The notes: generated by a model not told the origin, from the sequence alone. DNA of 64,000 nucleotides from Lamellibrachia columna (GCA_963662155.1 OY759265.1:14726761-14790760); one strand, 5' to 3'. Positions 1 to 13,682 are shown, counted from the stretch's first letter. Numbers and translations: made by a program.

Positions 1-794
1 GCCTCAGGGATGATATAGGTGTGAAAAACAGCAGCATTTGTAAACCATGTTGAGCTTGGAGTTGCTTGTATGGGTTCCCTGTAGTGTAGTGCTCTGTGGA
101 TACACTGCAGTTGTGTATTTATGAGCTGTGTTGGCATTACAGAAAGAGCAGCCCAAATAGTTCTTAATTGTTACGTGATGATATTGTCTTGCTTAAGTCT
201 ACATCACTCACATTTCTGTACATGTGTGGGGTTGCTTTCATGCATGCATTCAATGCGTGTAAACTTCCTGGTTCTCTTGATGTCCTCTAGATGTCACCAC
301 CATACAGTCACAAACAAACCATGCCTGGCATACGGCAAAGCTTACAGCTGTGGTAGACGTTATAAAGCTTACAGCTGCGTGGTTAGCCAGGCATTGATTG
401 ACATGCTATCAGGGATCATGTTAGAGGCTCTGGCCAATATCTCAGCTCTGCATACACCTTGGCATACCGCTACTGTGGCAGAAGTGTAGCTAACTTGCCC
501 AGGAGGAGTGGTCAACCACGGACACCTATGTCGGTGTGGTCAGTGGGAGTTTAGTTAAATGCCAATTGACTACCACATGGACACATTATTGACACTGTGT
601 CTGCATTGTATTCCACTGGTGGATCACTGGAATGATTGACTTTTATGTGAAGGGGATTATCTGTCTCAATGTGTTTATGCTGTAGCAAGGTGGGATACAT
701 GTATTAGCACTGGAACTGTCGCTGGAGGAGTCTGTCAGTTGACATATAGCTGCTATCAAAAAGGTGGAAGTCAGCAAGATGCCGTGCAGCTTCT
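1..794. other. No gene seen
   Basis: Unique-looking sequence. The 122-codon open frame at 121-489 has no protein-like features or splice sites and is not called. GCTTACAGCTG is repeated at about 340 and 368. Confidence 0.5.
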
Positions 795-1046
795 TCTGAT
801 ATCTCTAGCTGAAAACATAAAGTGTGTGCAAGTGATATTTTCAGCTGACAAGAGAAAGTTTTTGCAAGTGATATCTACAGATGACAACAGAAAGTGTGTT
901 AGTGATATCTCCACACAATAGAAAGTGAGTGCAAGTGAGATCTTCAGCTGAAAGTGTATGCAAGTGATATATTCAACTGACAACAGAAAGTGTGTGCAAG
1001 ACGTGATATCTCCAGCTGACAAGAGAAAGTGTGTACAAGTTATATC
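795..1046. repeat. Degenerate minisatellite, ~40-bp unit, ~6 copies
   Basis: The phrases GAAAGTGTGTGCAAGTGATA and TCTCCAGCTGACAACAGA alternate at intervals of about 36-42 bp with many substitutions and indels. It is old and non-coding. Confidence 0.8.
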
Positions 1047-1213
1047 TGGGCAGGCGGTAATGTGATAACGGATTGTCTTGAGCATGTCTTATGCATTTGT
1101 GGTGAAGACTCTGATGCTGTGTGGTGTGTGATTGTGTCTCAACAGGCCTGCATCATTTGACACCGACACTTGGCTAGAGAAACAACCCTGGTGCTCAGTG
1201 TAGTGTAGCCATC

Positions 1214-1296
1214 ATGCCTACGGAGGAGGGAGAACATTTCTATCATGAAAATATCATCCAACAGTCAACATCTCTCAACAGTACATCGGACTCAGA
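1214..1296 (+). CDS. Weak candidate first coding exon (MPTEEGEHFYHE...)
   Basis: ATG at 1214 opens a 27-codon acidic, Ser-rich frame that starts MPTEEGEHFYHENIIQQ and ends NSTSDS. The frame closes with TAA at 1298, and a weak donor GA|GTAAAA lies immediately before it. Used as a donor, this gives phase 2, matching the incoming phase of the 35496 exon (GA+T gives Asp, followed by Asp-Asp-Ile). The acidic composition would be continuous across the junction. A much better donor, GAG|GTAGGT, lies at 1306/1307 but corresponds to a different frame. The distance of 34 kb and the poor donor keep confidence low. It could equally be chance. Confidence 0.18.
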
Positions 1297-1523
1297 GTAA
1301 AAATGAGGTAGGTTGACATTTTTCTATTTTCTTAATCGTCTTCTTCTAGGTACAAGTCAACCCTCTCTTCGAGGCTTATAGACTCGGTGTCTGTTAACAT
1401 GGTAACATTGTGTAAGGCCAAAGAGTAATACAAGTGTGTATGTATATTTTGCACGCAACAATGATCAATATAGCTGCATGGGTTTAGATGTTATTTTTCT
1501 TATTAAATGTAACTTGGTGTTGG

Positions 1524-1526
<3 letters not shown>

Positions 1527-1617
<91 letters not shown>

Positions 1618-1637
1618 TACATACATACATACATACA

Positions 1638-1673
<36 letters not shown>

Positions 1674-1679
1674 TATACA
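1527..1679. repeat. (AT)n followed by (ATAC)n compound microsatellite
   Basis: There are about 85 bp of perfect AT, then about 50 bp of ATAC units, then a short AT block. Confidence 0.97.
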
Positions 1680-1739
1680 AATATACAAAAGTACATTTTA
1701 CTGTTTCTATTTAATCCCTTGATAATCTCAGACATCAAG

Positions 1740-3006
<1,267 letters not shown>

Positions 3007-3047
3007 GGTATGTTTATTTACTTCGCAATTTGGGTGTTCGGTTTCTT

Positions 3048-3290
3048 TCAGCCATTGGCTGGAGACCTCAATTTCTTGAAGAAGTTCAAAGTAGATACTG
3101 ATATGATTTCTTCAGGAAGTTTGTTCCACCAATCGATAATTACGAATCTCTGTATGGGAATAGGACTCTTCCTTAGCCCTTCAGATTGCTACTGTATTGA
3201 TAAGAAAGTTTAAGGTTAAGGTTATTCCTGTCTAGGCCACTGAGATATTTATAAAGCTCACAGAGTTCCGCCTCAAGTCGTCTTTGATCA
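3048..3290 (-). mobile_element. Degenerate LINE C-terminal remnant (minus strand)
   Basis: The minus strand reads CELYKYLSGLDRNN and, in another frame, DWWNKLPEEIISVSTLNFFK followed by a stop at 3048-3050. The same WNKLP...V.S.STxNxFK signature ends the LINE at 36-38 kb, so this is an older, more decayed relative. The central part is too mutated to follow. Confidence 0.7.
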
Positions 3291-3501
3291 GAGGCTAATT
3301 AACTTCTCCTATTTTTTTATTAAATATCCCAATTTCTAATATTAATAATAATAATAACTTCTACATTTACATAGCTCCACAAATCTGGACAGACAAAGTC
3401 CATTCAGTGGTGCTTAAAATACATAGCTGCTCAAATTAATTAGTTAAGTAAATTATAATAAATTAGTTAAGACAAACAACTACATATACAATTTGAACAC
3501 T

Positions 3502-3665
<164 letters not shown>

Positions 3666-4174
3666 AGCTAAATTGTGACACCAAAAAAGTAACATTTTGA
3701 GGGACACAGTGACACTCTCTTGTCTTTGCCAGTGTTAGAGTATTATCATACATGATGAATCAGAAATATTCTGCCAGGTTGATCAAAGAAATTGGGATCT
3801 CAAAATAATAAAATTTTACTCCTTTTTTATCTCTTCCACCATCCCTTTACTGGACAGCGGACAACATCTTTGTAGCAATCAGTGTTGGACAGTGCACTGA
3901 CCGATGGATTCGTTAGTTCCGTCAGTCAGTGTCAGAACTGTGGTAACACAAAAAAGTGAGGAAAACCACCCGCCCACTTCAAACAAGGCATGTGCCTGGC
4001 ATATTCTAGAAAGGTCATGGCTTCCTCTGAGAGACAGTGACGTCTGACCTTGTTACTTCATGCTATTCTCATGAAAGGCTGTTATGATTAGATTAAATCA
4101 TGCCTTGATTTATAACATGGTTAAGCACAGTGGCCTGTTTAAAATCTTTGAAAGGTGCAGGCCAAGAACATGTG

Positions 4175-4284
4175 AAGGATCTTTAGGCAGTGTTCGACAT
4201 AAAGTTGGAAATATCAAAGGACAACCGGGCCTGTAACCTGAAAAGGGTGAGGGCCCGATTGAAGAATTGAAGACCCAGCTAGAT

Positions 4285-4285
<1 letters not shown>
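4175..4285. repeat. Dispersed GGGCC-rich repeat, copy A
   Basis: It contains ACCGGGCCTGTAACCTGAAA and GGGCCCGATTGAAGAATTGA, plus TTTAGGCAGTGTTCGACATA. Copy B at 5310-5425 shares these elements at roughly 70% identity, the last of them in inverted orientation. Confidence 0.5.

Positions 4286-4287
<2 letters not shown>

Positions 4288-4376
<89 letters not shown>
4288..4376. repeat. (TA)n microsatellite at a SINE 3' end
   Basis: Perfect TA repeats of about 89 bp are contiguous with the 3' tail of the minus-strand SINE at 4372-4708. Confidence 0.97.
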
Positions 4377-4379
<3 letters not shown>

Positions 4380-4707
4380 GTATGTTCTTATATAGTGTGG
4401 TATGCAGTCCATAGGACTGCTCAAAGCGCTTTACACTTCATCCCCTGGCAGACCTGTTCATTCCAAGGCCATCTCAACTTCTCTGGGAAGCATTCAGCCA
4501 CGCTGCATTTGCACGAAGACTATTCGTTCACATTTCCACCACTGTCTGTATTGCCAGGCACTCATTTATACAGCTGAGTGAACTGTGGCAACGTGGGGTG
4601 ATCAAACTTGCCAAAGGTTCAAAGCGACCTCAGTGGGATTTGAAACCGGGTTCTCTCGATTGAGTGTCCAGCCTTCTAACCGGTATGCCATCATGCCCCA
4701 CAATCCA

Positions 4708-4708
<1 letters not shown>
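4372..4708 (-). mobile_element. tRNA-derived SINE, copy 1 (minus strand)
   Basis: Read on the minus strand the element starts GGGGCATGATGGCATACC. It has an A-box-like TGGCATACCGGTTAGAAGG and a B-box-like GGTTTCAAATCCC, the internal pol III promoter of a tRNA. A conserved body follows (CACTCAGCTG, GGCTGAATGCTTCC, GAACAGGTCTGCCAGG). The tail is GAAGTGTAAAGCGCTTTGAG...CTATATAAGAACATACC and passes straight into the (TA)n tract at 4288-4376. It is the best preserved of at least five copies in the window. Confidence 0.75.
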
Positions 4709-4930
<222 letters not shown>

Positions 4931-5309
4931 TTGGTCACCAATAATTTAATCTGATCAACTTAATCATAACAGCTAACAAAACATAGTCACCAGTCTACAC
5001 ATCTTGTTGCAATTGATATCCACCTAAATGTAACAATAGACAAAACAAACTGTATATATGCAAATTACACTGACTGCTTTTATAAGTTTCATTAGACATT
5101 ATTGCAGCACAATGGGGATTTGTTTCTCATAGCGGACAATATGTCGTTGATGTATAAAAGCGCCAGTACCACTAAACCTGCATCTAATTATAAGTGTTCT
5201 TGACTGAAACGATGAGATGGTGAAATGTTTTAAGTTGTAACCTGTAATCCATCAAATCGATCAAGTCGAACTCTTTCCACAACATAGATATTACTAAATA
5301 TATCCAAAA

Positions 5310-5425
5310 ATCACGCGGGCCACCGGGCCTGTGACTTGTGAAAGTTGCGGGCCCAACAGAAGATTCAAGGGCCCTGGACCCTCGGGCCTGCAGTTATGTC
5401 GAACGCTGTCTTTAGGCAGGGCAAT
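5310..5425. repeat. Dispersed GGGCC-rich repeat, copy B
   Basis: It has ACCGGGCCTGTGACTTGTGA and GGGCCCAACAGAAGATTCAA in the same order as copy A. It then has TTATGTCGAACGCTG, the reverse complement of a copy-A phrase. A remnant DNA transposon is the likeliest source. Confidence 0.45.
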
Positions 5426-5489
5426 ATTCAAATTCAGTACCTTCAGTATTCAAATTCTGATCCCAAAGTCCATGGCCCAATACTCCCCC

Positions 5490-5491
<2 letters not shown>

Positions 5492-5533
<42 letters not shown>
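5492..5533. repeat. (TA)n microsatellite
   Basis: About 42 bp of TA after a short C run. Confidence 0.95.
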
Positions 5534-5534
<1 letters not shown>

Positions 5535-6199
5535 TTACTTACTGGTTAAATAATAAAAAGTTGTCTGTTCAAAATATATGAGGAACAGATATTTTCTACC
5601 ACAGCAAGATTTCACAACTTCAAATCACTGTTGAAATACTAGATACTAATTATTTATAGAGGGTAGCTATGGTCAGGATTGGGTTAAAATGTGTTTACTG
5701 TTTAGCAAGAGTCTTGGAAAGTTTCTAATTTCATGCTAAGTTTAAGTGTTTTATTGTGCAAAAACAGTGACCAGTATCACTACATGGGCCGTTAAGTGGA
5801 TGGAAGCGATATGCAGTTGCACAAGTTACACATCGTTGTATCATATCCGCTGTTTTTCACAGCATTCGTAATTTACTGCATTCATTTCTGCCTACATGTA
5901 AAAAGTGAGCGGCTGAGCTGTCTGCCAAACTGGCGCTGCCGGACACCATAATGAAAGTTGAATATGAAATCACAGGCTGATGATGGTATTCAGGGATTCA
6001 GATCGACTGACGCAGATGTGACACAAATGTCTGGTAATGGCTGTTTTGTGTATGCCAAGGTGAAGAAGACGGACATTTATTAAACACGTCTTGATAGTTC
6101 CCGAGTCTGTGGCACAGTGTATGTGTCAATGTTTTTCACCACTTGCTGTTTCACCAGTGAAGGAGTGAGCCACTGTCTGTGTGATTTGGGATATAGTCA

Positions 6200-6475
6200 G
6201 AACCCCTCTAGGTCAAAATATATCTATGTAAAAAAAAACCTCTACGTCCAAACCTCTCTATGTGAAAAAAAATCTCTAGGTGAAATCCCCTCTGGGTCAA
6301 AATGTTCTAGGTCAAAACCCTCTAGGTAAAAACCCCTCTGGGTCAAAACCCTCTAGGTCAAAACCTAGTTATGATAACATGTGCAGATGACACTGCTGTG
6401 ACATGATCTATCTATATAAAAGAGGTATTTTTACCCCAAAGGCTTTTGATCTCTAGAGGGGTTTTTACCCATGTG
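6200..6475. repeat. CTCTAGGTCAAAACC-type short tandem repeat with inverted partner
   Basis: About ten degenerate ~16-18-bp units (CTCTAGGTCAAAACCC) run from 6205 to 6368. The reverse complement appears once at 6450-6475 (CTCTAGAGGGGTTTTTACCC) and could pair with GGTAAAAACCCCTCT at 6325-6340. Confidence 0.75.
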
Positions 6476-7066
6476 ATTTAGTGACTCATCTCTTATGAAT
6501 AATAATGCACTTTGTGTGCATGTTTCACTTAGGGCTATATGTGGCTTGAGTTTCCACCTGTCTGGAGATTGTCTGCTAGAAATGAGTCAGACTTATCAAG
6601 AGGGAGTAGCTGATTGGTAAACCTATGCAGAATTTAGCACTGCAAGTGCAACAAAAATAAATCTGCATCACCTGGGCAATAGTCATTGTAGGCGTAGCAC
6701 CTTTATATATGCAGTGTCATGCACACGTATTTATTAATGGCATTAAGCATTAGGTATAGTTATACATATGCTGGGCACATATATGTATAGATGCAGTACT
6801 ATGTAGCCAGTTATACACTAGTGCTATAGTTTTATACATGTTTCACCAGTACCTCTGTAGTTGCTCATTATACATCTGTATTGTGAGGACTTAGAGCTCT
6901 TTCCCAGTAGTTTCTATATACACCTACCCAGGTGAATACCACAGAAGATATGTGTATGTTAAATAACTAGACTGGTTATGCAGTTATAGTGTACTCTCTT
7001 ATGCATCAGTGGTCACAAGAGCAACACAAGGTTTTGTGTTTTTTATTAAATAAACAGAATTTTTCC

Positions 7067-7069
<3 letters not shown>

Positions 7070-7164
<95 letters not shown>

Positions 7165-7165
7165 C

Positions 7166-7232
<67 letters not shown>
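7070..7232. repeat. Compound (TA)n-(CA)n microsatellite
   Basis: About 90 bp of TA, a CATACATA bridge, then about 57 bp of CA. A cryptic GCAT/GCAC-rich stretch continues to about 7315. Confidence 0.97.
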
Positions 7233-7234
<2 letters not shown>

Positions 7235-8025
7235 CACAAACTTGCTTGCACATACACCCACGCATGCATACATGCATGCACTCACGCACGCACGCACGAA
7301 CGCATGCACGCACATGTCACAGATATTTTTTATTTGTAGTGTTTGCTAGATATTTTCTAGGAAGACCATCCATTGCTTGTCTCAGTTCCTGTGCCTGACT
7401 GTTAACAGTGAATGCCTAATTAGATTACATGTTAACATCCTCCCTTAGGACTAGTCTCTGCCTTGTCTCCTGCATGAACAACACTGCTGTCCATGCAACT
7501 AGAAATCAATGTTGCCATTTACGGGCCACCTAGCAAAGATGACAGGAAGACATTCTCTTTATGTCTCCGTTTAAACATGTCACATGGTAATTGCCTTCTG
7601 TCCCCTTCTACTGTTGTTTGATGTAGATAGCCAGGGTCATTCTGCCCTGGGCTGTGTTAACATTGACCATCAAATGATTGTTTTCTTCCTGTGTTTTATT
7701 CAGTTAGTACATCCACTGACCTCTAGCTATGTTCTGTGTTCTGTTCATTGGATAGTGAGCTTCTTCTGCAGCACAGGCAATGTACAGGGTACATGTTTAC
7801 ATTTCAAGAGAAGGTGGGCCATGGGTATTTGGTTATTTTATGCAGAATACTAGCTTGCACCTTACTAAGCATGCATGCAGGTGTGCAGGCATGTGGATGT
7901 GTGTCTGTCTATCTGTCTCTCCATCCATCCGTCCATTTGTCTGTGTGACTGAGCGAGGGTGTGCATGTGTGTGCATGCATCCATGCATATTCAAATACAT
8001 ATGTTTATTTATTTCTTACTCATAG

Positions 8026-8033
8026 ACAATGAC
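8026..8033. repeat. Left target-site duplication of the hAT-like MITE
   Basis: ACAATGAC abuts the TAGGGG terminus. It pairs with ATAATGAC at 8734-8741. Confidence 0.65.
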
Positions 8034-8733
8034 TAGGGGTGACTATAGGGGTAGTTTTATTACCAGGATATTATTGTGATAGGTGTTGTATTGTATCGCG
8101 ATAGTATCATAGAAGCTTAAGTTAGTAAGCATACATACTAATTTCACTTGACCAGAGTGAAGCTAGCTTCATCTTGCATAATACATTGGTCGCACATTTT
8201 GACAGGAACCGATGGATGTGATCAAATTTGTCGTGTTTCCATTGAATGTCACCACAAGGTGACAATGTTGGCACGTGACCCACTTTTTGTCAGTATTCCT
8301 TTGATTTCCTTCGCAGCTTTATTCGTAACAATCTTGAAATCCTCAGCATCCAGTATATTAAACATTGGGAATGGTTCACATAGCGAGCAGACAGGGACAT
8401 AGTCAAAAACCAGAATTAACTGGTGGCATTTTCTTTGGACTAGGAGGTAGTTGACTCAAAATATGACCAATCCATGAGTGATGATGATCTGATCGAAATT
8501 AAAGGAAGTAAAAAATTAAATTACCTAATAAAGTTGAAAAAGCATGTTTACAAAAAGTATTACAGTGACATAAATAAACCTGCTGATTTGTTTTGTTACC
8601 AACTATCATTACTATCGATAGTTCAGTGTACTATCGATGATGACTATCGATAGTTATATTTACTATCAATAGTATTGCATCATCACATCGACTGTCACAA
8701 TGCATCGATCATTTGGTGTATTGTTACACCCTA
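8034..8733. mobile_element. hAT-like non-autonomous DNA transposon (MITE), ~700 bp
   Basis: The element starts TAGGGGTG and ends CACCCTA, so its termini are inverted (TAGGG(G)TG). It is flanked by 8-bp direct repeats, ACAATGAC at 8026-8033 and ATAATGAC at 8734-8741 (7 of 8 match), the target-site length of hAT elements. The right end reads, in reverse, TAGGGTGTAACAATACACC, a start typical of many hAT families. The subterminal region holds several palindromic ATCGATAG-type motifs (8610-8700). No transposase frame is present. Confidence 0.7.
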
Positions 8734-8741
8734 ATAATGAC
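8734..8741. repeat. Right target-site duplication of the hAT-like MITE
   Basis: ATAATGAC directly follows CACCCTA; 7 of 8 bases match the left copy. Confidence 0.65.
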
Positions 8742-9365
8742 CTTATAAAATGTAATTTCTATCACAAACCTCATTTAAAACATAATGCAAATGCGAAAAT
8801 TTCTTTCAATGAATATTGCTTTCTGTCATGCAGACAACAAGGCTATGATCGAAATTGTTCTCGCATATTCTGATGGGGCTTGTTCATCGTTAATTAATGA
8901 TGAAATCTGCTCACTCGAGCCGATTATCTTCTGGTGAAATAGATCTGAACAAATAATGTCTCCATGGTTACGGCATGGCTGTTATTTTGTGAGTTCACCT
9001 GATGGCCTAATAATGCAATGAGTGCTTTATGCCTAATTAATAACTCAGTTAATTGTGAGTCTGATGAACTGTGGATGCTGCATGGTCAGGCCATAAGTGG
9101 TCACTATGGAGGACGGTCTGGCTCTGCCGTCCACTCTCCCGTGGTAATTGTGTGGTAATTGTTTCACTGACTATTGTTTCACTGACTAACAAGTCTAATA
9201 TTGACAGAAATGAAAAGTCACATGTTTGCAAATTGGTTGCATCTGTCATTTCTCAATGTAGTGGGCAGTGTCACTCGGCATGGAGTCGTCATGGCAACCC
9301 TGCCCACACCCATTTGTTTAGATGGATTTATTTTTAAGGAAAACCACTGTGGTAATAAATAAATA

Positions 9366-9487
9366 ATTTAACAAGATTGCCATCCAAAACTACAAGTACC
9401 AGGTGGCAAGTGGACAAGGAAGCCATTGGCTTTTCGAGAGTCCAACATTTTTTAATCTGTATGTGACCTGTCTCTGTTAGATATCTG
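9366..9487 (+). repeat. Dispersed repeat pair (partner at 54224-54352)
   Basis: TTTAACAAGATTGCC, CAAGTGGACA.GGAAGC.ATTGG and GAG.GTCCAAC occur in the same order and spacing at both sites. It is an unclassified interspersed element fragment. Confidence 0.6.
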
Positions 9488-10519
9488 TCTAGTCTGTTTT
9501 AATAATTATTATTCACATGACTAACATTTACAAAATTGACAGATTTATTTTCAATAATGTGTCTGTGAGAATGAGTACGTTCTCATATGTTCGTGTTCTT
9601 TTACTAAAACTATTTCATGCCTTCTAGTTCTTTGATACTTTTTTAGTATGAAGAAAACAATTCTATGAAAATCTTCAATATAATTATTATGCAATATTAA
9701 AAAACTAATGCTGTCTCTCTCTCTCTCAGTAAGATTTTTTTATAATCTGCCGCAGCTCTGGGATAAGTTTAGTTGTTCTAAATTCCGTCCTTCCTTTCTG
9801 TGCCAAACTTCTTTGTTGGTCATGGTTGAGTGGCAACAAGATACACAGCATTAATAGTGATCACCATTTGTTGCACCAGGGGCAAGCCCTATCAGTGACA
9901 CATCTGCTGGTTGATTCCTTCTGGCTCAGTCAGTAAGCCAGGGACAGTGCTTCATGAGTTCTTCTCTTTGCTTTGTTTGTTTTGTTTGTTGTGTTTTATT
10001 TGGACCCATAACAAAACAGTAACATGAACTAAAGTCATATACATGCATATAATCGATACATACATAAAATACCATGACAATTTCAATAAATTGTTTTTAA
10101 ATTTTTTCTATATTCGTATGTAATATAACATAGGTAATATGACCCAAAAAAATCATTATGGGTCACGGAGACACCTACTAAGACTTGGTCGCTATTGTAG
10201 GAGCCACCCTGTTTATAACTACCATTTATCTAAATTAATTATTCATTATTACACTCTAAATAAAACCAATGCATATGTTAGTTGTTACTTCAATATTTAG
10301 CAGGAATATTCATAAATATGATTAGCATTGTTTGACAACGCTCATTGTTACAGATACTTCTGAATTGTTTCCTGCTCTTCCTCTTCTGGTTGCCATGACA
10401 AACATTCCAGTTGCTGTTCTACACCCCCAAGGCAAACCATGGCCATTCAGTTTTTTCCAAATTTGTGTCTTGTCAGTTTTTTGGTGACCTCAAAGTGGGG
10501 TGCAGAAGCAAAGTGGGGT

Positions 10520-10830
10520 TCAGAAGCAAAGTGGGGTGCAGAAGCGTAGTGGTGAGAACATCAGACTCTCAGAGACTCTCGGCTGGGTTCAAATCATCTG
10601 CCACTTTGAAGTTTGGGCAAGTTGATTCATGTTGCATCACTTCACTCAGCTGTAGTAATGGATACAATGCAATAACTGGTGATGGATATATACGAATGAA
10701 TAGTCTTCATACAGTAATTGCAGCATGGCTGAATGCTTTCCTGAGAAGTTGAGGTGGTGTTGGAAAGAACAAGTCTGCCAGGGGGTGAAGTGTAAGTTCC
10801 TAAGGACTGGATACCGCAGTATGTAAAAAC
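10520..10830 (+). mobile_element. tRNA-derived SINE, copy 2
   Basis: It shares the body motifs of copy 1 (CACTCAGCTG, AATTGCAGCATGGCTGAATG, GTCTGCCAGGGGGTGAAGTG) and a B-box-like GGGTTCAAATCA near 10590. A small 17/18-bp repeat of GCAGAAGCAAAGTGGGGT precedes the head (10496-10545). Confidence 0.7.
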
Positions 10831-12339
10831 TCATTTTCTTTTAACTTTTGCATCTCTTTGCTGTGCAAGCCGATGGTATTCTGGACAAGTAGATTGAATA
10901 GAACTACTCCAACTTTGCACCAAATAAATAAACATTCAGCTCAGTTCAGCACTAAGCTTGTGTAATAATGATTATGCTACAGCTCGGCTGAAGTAGACTA
11001 GAGCAGAAGTACTGAAGTAGACATTTAGCAAGCTACAACAGACTCAAGTGTTTAGCAGAGCAAACAGACCAAGTGCAGCAGATCATGAATACTCATTACT
11101 GGTCATTACAAGGAATTTCTTATCTCACAAACCTGTCATTCTGTCTGAGCTAACCTCACAGGTCTGAATCATTATGCAACAGCAATTGTTTGGATATGCT
11201 TGACTGATTGCTGTGATTTTGAAGTAATTTCCACGAACTCTTGGTACTTGTACAGTAAATGCTTATACTAGGGTAGGCTTAGAGTTTCTGTTTTATTTGC
11301 AGTTAGGGTCAATGCTTGTTTATGGGATTAGAGGAGAGGGTTTGGCTATAAAACTATAGTATCTAGACTTAGGGAGTTAATGTAATGTATATGGCTTATT
11401 TCGGAGGTTATAATTGGGAGGTTATAATTGGGATTTACATTGGGGTTTGTAGTTATAGGTTGTAGGCTGGGATAGATCCTACCCTTTAAGGAGGTAGGAT
11501 AAGATTAAGGATGGAAGGAAGAAAGTAGGGAGGGTGCCTCAGGGTGGCAGGGTATAATAATAGTAATAAATTAAATTAATTAATATTAATAATAAGTACA
11601 TTTTTTAAAAGTCAGCATGAATAAATAATATTAGAGAATTCGTTTTAAAATGTCCGTCAAGTTGAACAAGGTTCATCAGTTAATTTTATCCAGAATATTC
11701 TTGATGGGACAGCAATGTCTTTAGAAAGTTCCCGAATGCTGTCAATGAACTAGATACCCTATCCTGGCAAACAAGTGTTTTTGGTAAAGTATTCCATGGA
11801 ACCAACACAGAATGAGGGTAGAGAAGATAGATTATAATAGCCATGGTTCCATCCTATTTTCTACTGATTTGTCCCAAACTAATTTATCATCACCACTTGT
11901 TCCCTGGTCCATGCAGCTGTGGGCATTACTGCAGTTGTCAGTCTCAGATACTGATCTAGTTGCAACTACTCCATGCTGCATACCAAGGCTGGGCTCTTGG
12001 CAGCTATGGGCAGTGTTGCATATATCATGCCTCATGTTATGATATATATTCCATGCATTTGGCAAGATATGTCTGCAATGGATGTTCCGTGTTTGACTCA
12101 GGGTGACAGCTGATGTGCTGTCGTTGAGATCCCTGTAGTCGTTGGCCAGATACTGTAGTGGGATCAATATTTCTTGAATACAATCAGTTGTTTCAACATT
12201 GCCAAATCACTGTGTTGAATGGTAATCTCTTCTGTATAGTCCATTTGCTCTTTGAATATTTTAATTGTTACCCATTAGTGGTAAAGTAGTTTGGTCTTAG
12301 TATGTTTATATGGTTGGTCAGCACCAATGATAACATCAT

Positions 12340-12900
12340 TCTGAGCAGATGGCTTACATCTGCTCATGCATAGATGACCATCAACAATTATAAAAATATA
12401 AAGATCAGTGGATCCTGAACAGTTTACTGTCATCAACAATAATTCAAGAGATCATTTAGATCTGCAGATCACCTAGGGATACATCACTGAGCATTTAACT
12501 GTCAACACTGATAAATATATCATTATCCACAAGTCATATTTAGATCTGTTCCTGTGCTATTTACTGTCAAAGTTAATAACAATGACTTAACCATCAACAA
12601 TTATAGCTATGATTCTCTGTAGATCAGTTCCTGGGTAGAATACGTCAACAGTGATAATGATGACTCAGGTCATATAAATCTGCAGATCATGATTGCTGAT
12701 CTGTCCCTGGGTAGTTAACTCTCAACAGTGAGTTTAGATCATTGTAGATCATTTAGGTATGTTCCTGAGAAATTAACTTTCAACGTTTATAACTGAAATA
12801 ATTCTCAGCAGATCACGTACATAAATTTATTATGTAGGTCATTTAGATTTGTTTCTGAGAGGGTTACCATCGATTCTGATAGATATCATTCTCAGCAGAT
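12340..12900. repeat. Highly diverged tandem repeat, ~73-bp period, ~7 copies
   Basis: The phrase GTTCCTGGGTA..TTAACTGTCAACA (variable) recurs at about 12410, 12476, 12548, 12627, 12700, 12761 and 12848. It is interleaved with TCTGCAGATCA-type motifs. Many indels make it visible only by period. Confidence 0.6.
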
Positions 12901-12904
12901 AATT

Positions 12905-13013
<109 letters not shown>

Positions 13014-13540
13014 TGATAGGTGCTAAGGAAATAATGGTAATGCCCCTCATATGCCATATATTAATTAATGATATTTAGTATGCACAAAGTTAATGATGCA
13101 GTCAGAGCCTACCACCCCTATAATAGCTCTGTCTACTAGAATCACCCCACATCCTGGTCCCTCTGTGTATTCAGAACCTGTTTATTCATTCTAAGTATAT
13201 TTTAATAGACAGCTACCATACAATTGCCATGCACCCTGCTGGAGGTGTAGTTTGGCTGGACACTCTGCTGAGAATGGGCTTGTCATGGGGATTGTCTAGA
13301 GCAATAACAAGGATGATTTAAGCCCTGACAACAAGTGGGTGCTATCCAAGAGAAACACATTTGTCAGCCGGTAGATAAGTGTCCTATGCAAGTCTTTGTC
13401 TTAGAGCTGACAGTTGGAACAAATTAGAATTCTGGCATTGGATTGTGGCAGATTTCAGACACAAGGGTTGACCTATGTAAAAACCAACTCTGTTCAGTAA
13501 TAACAGGTATCAGCAAAGGATTGTATGAACATGTTCACTG

Positions 13541-13682
<142 letters not shown>

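Larger units (their letters stand above)
5540..8025. other. No gene seen outside the listed repeats
   Basis: AT-rich non-coding sequence between the 5.5-kb (TA)n tract and the MITE. Open frames of 60-90 codons have no recognisable content. Confidence 0.5.
8745..12335. other. No gene seen outside the listed repeats
   Basis: It contains the dispersed repeat at 9366 and a SINE at 10520. The 11250-11550 stretch is GGTTATA/TAGG-rich and degenerate. No coding exon was recognised; the 111-codon minus frame at 11832-12167 lacks supporting signals. Confidence 0.5.
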
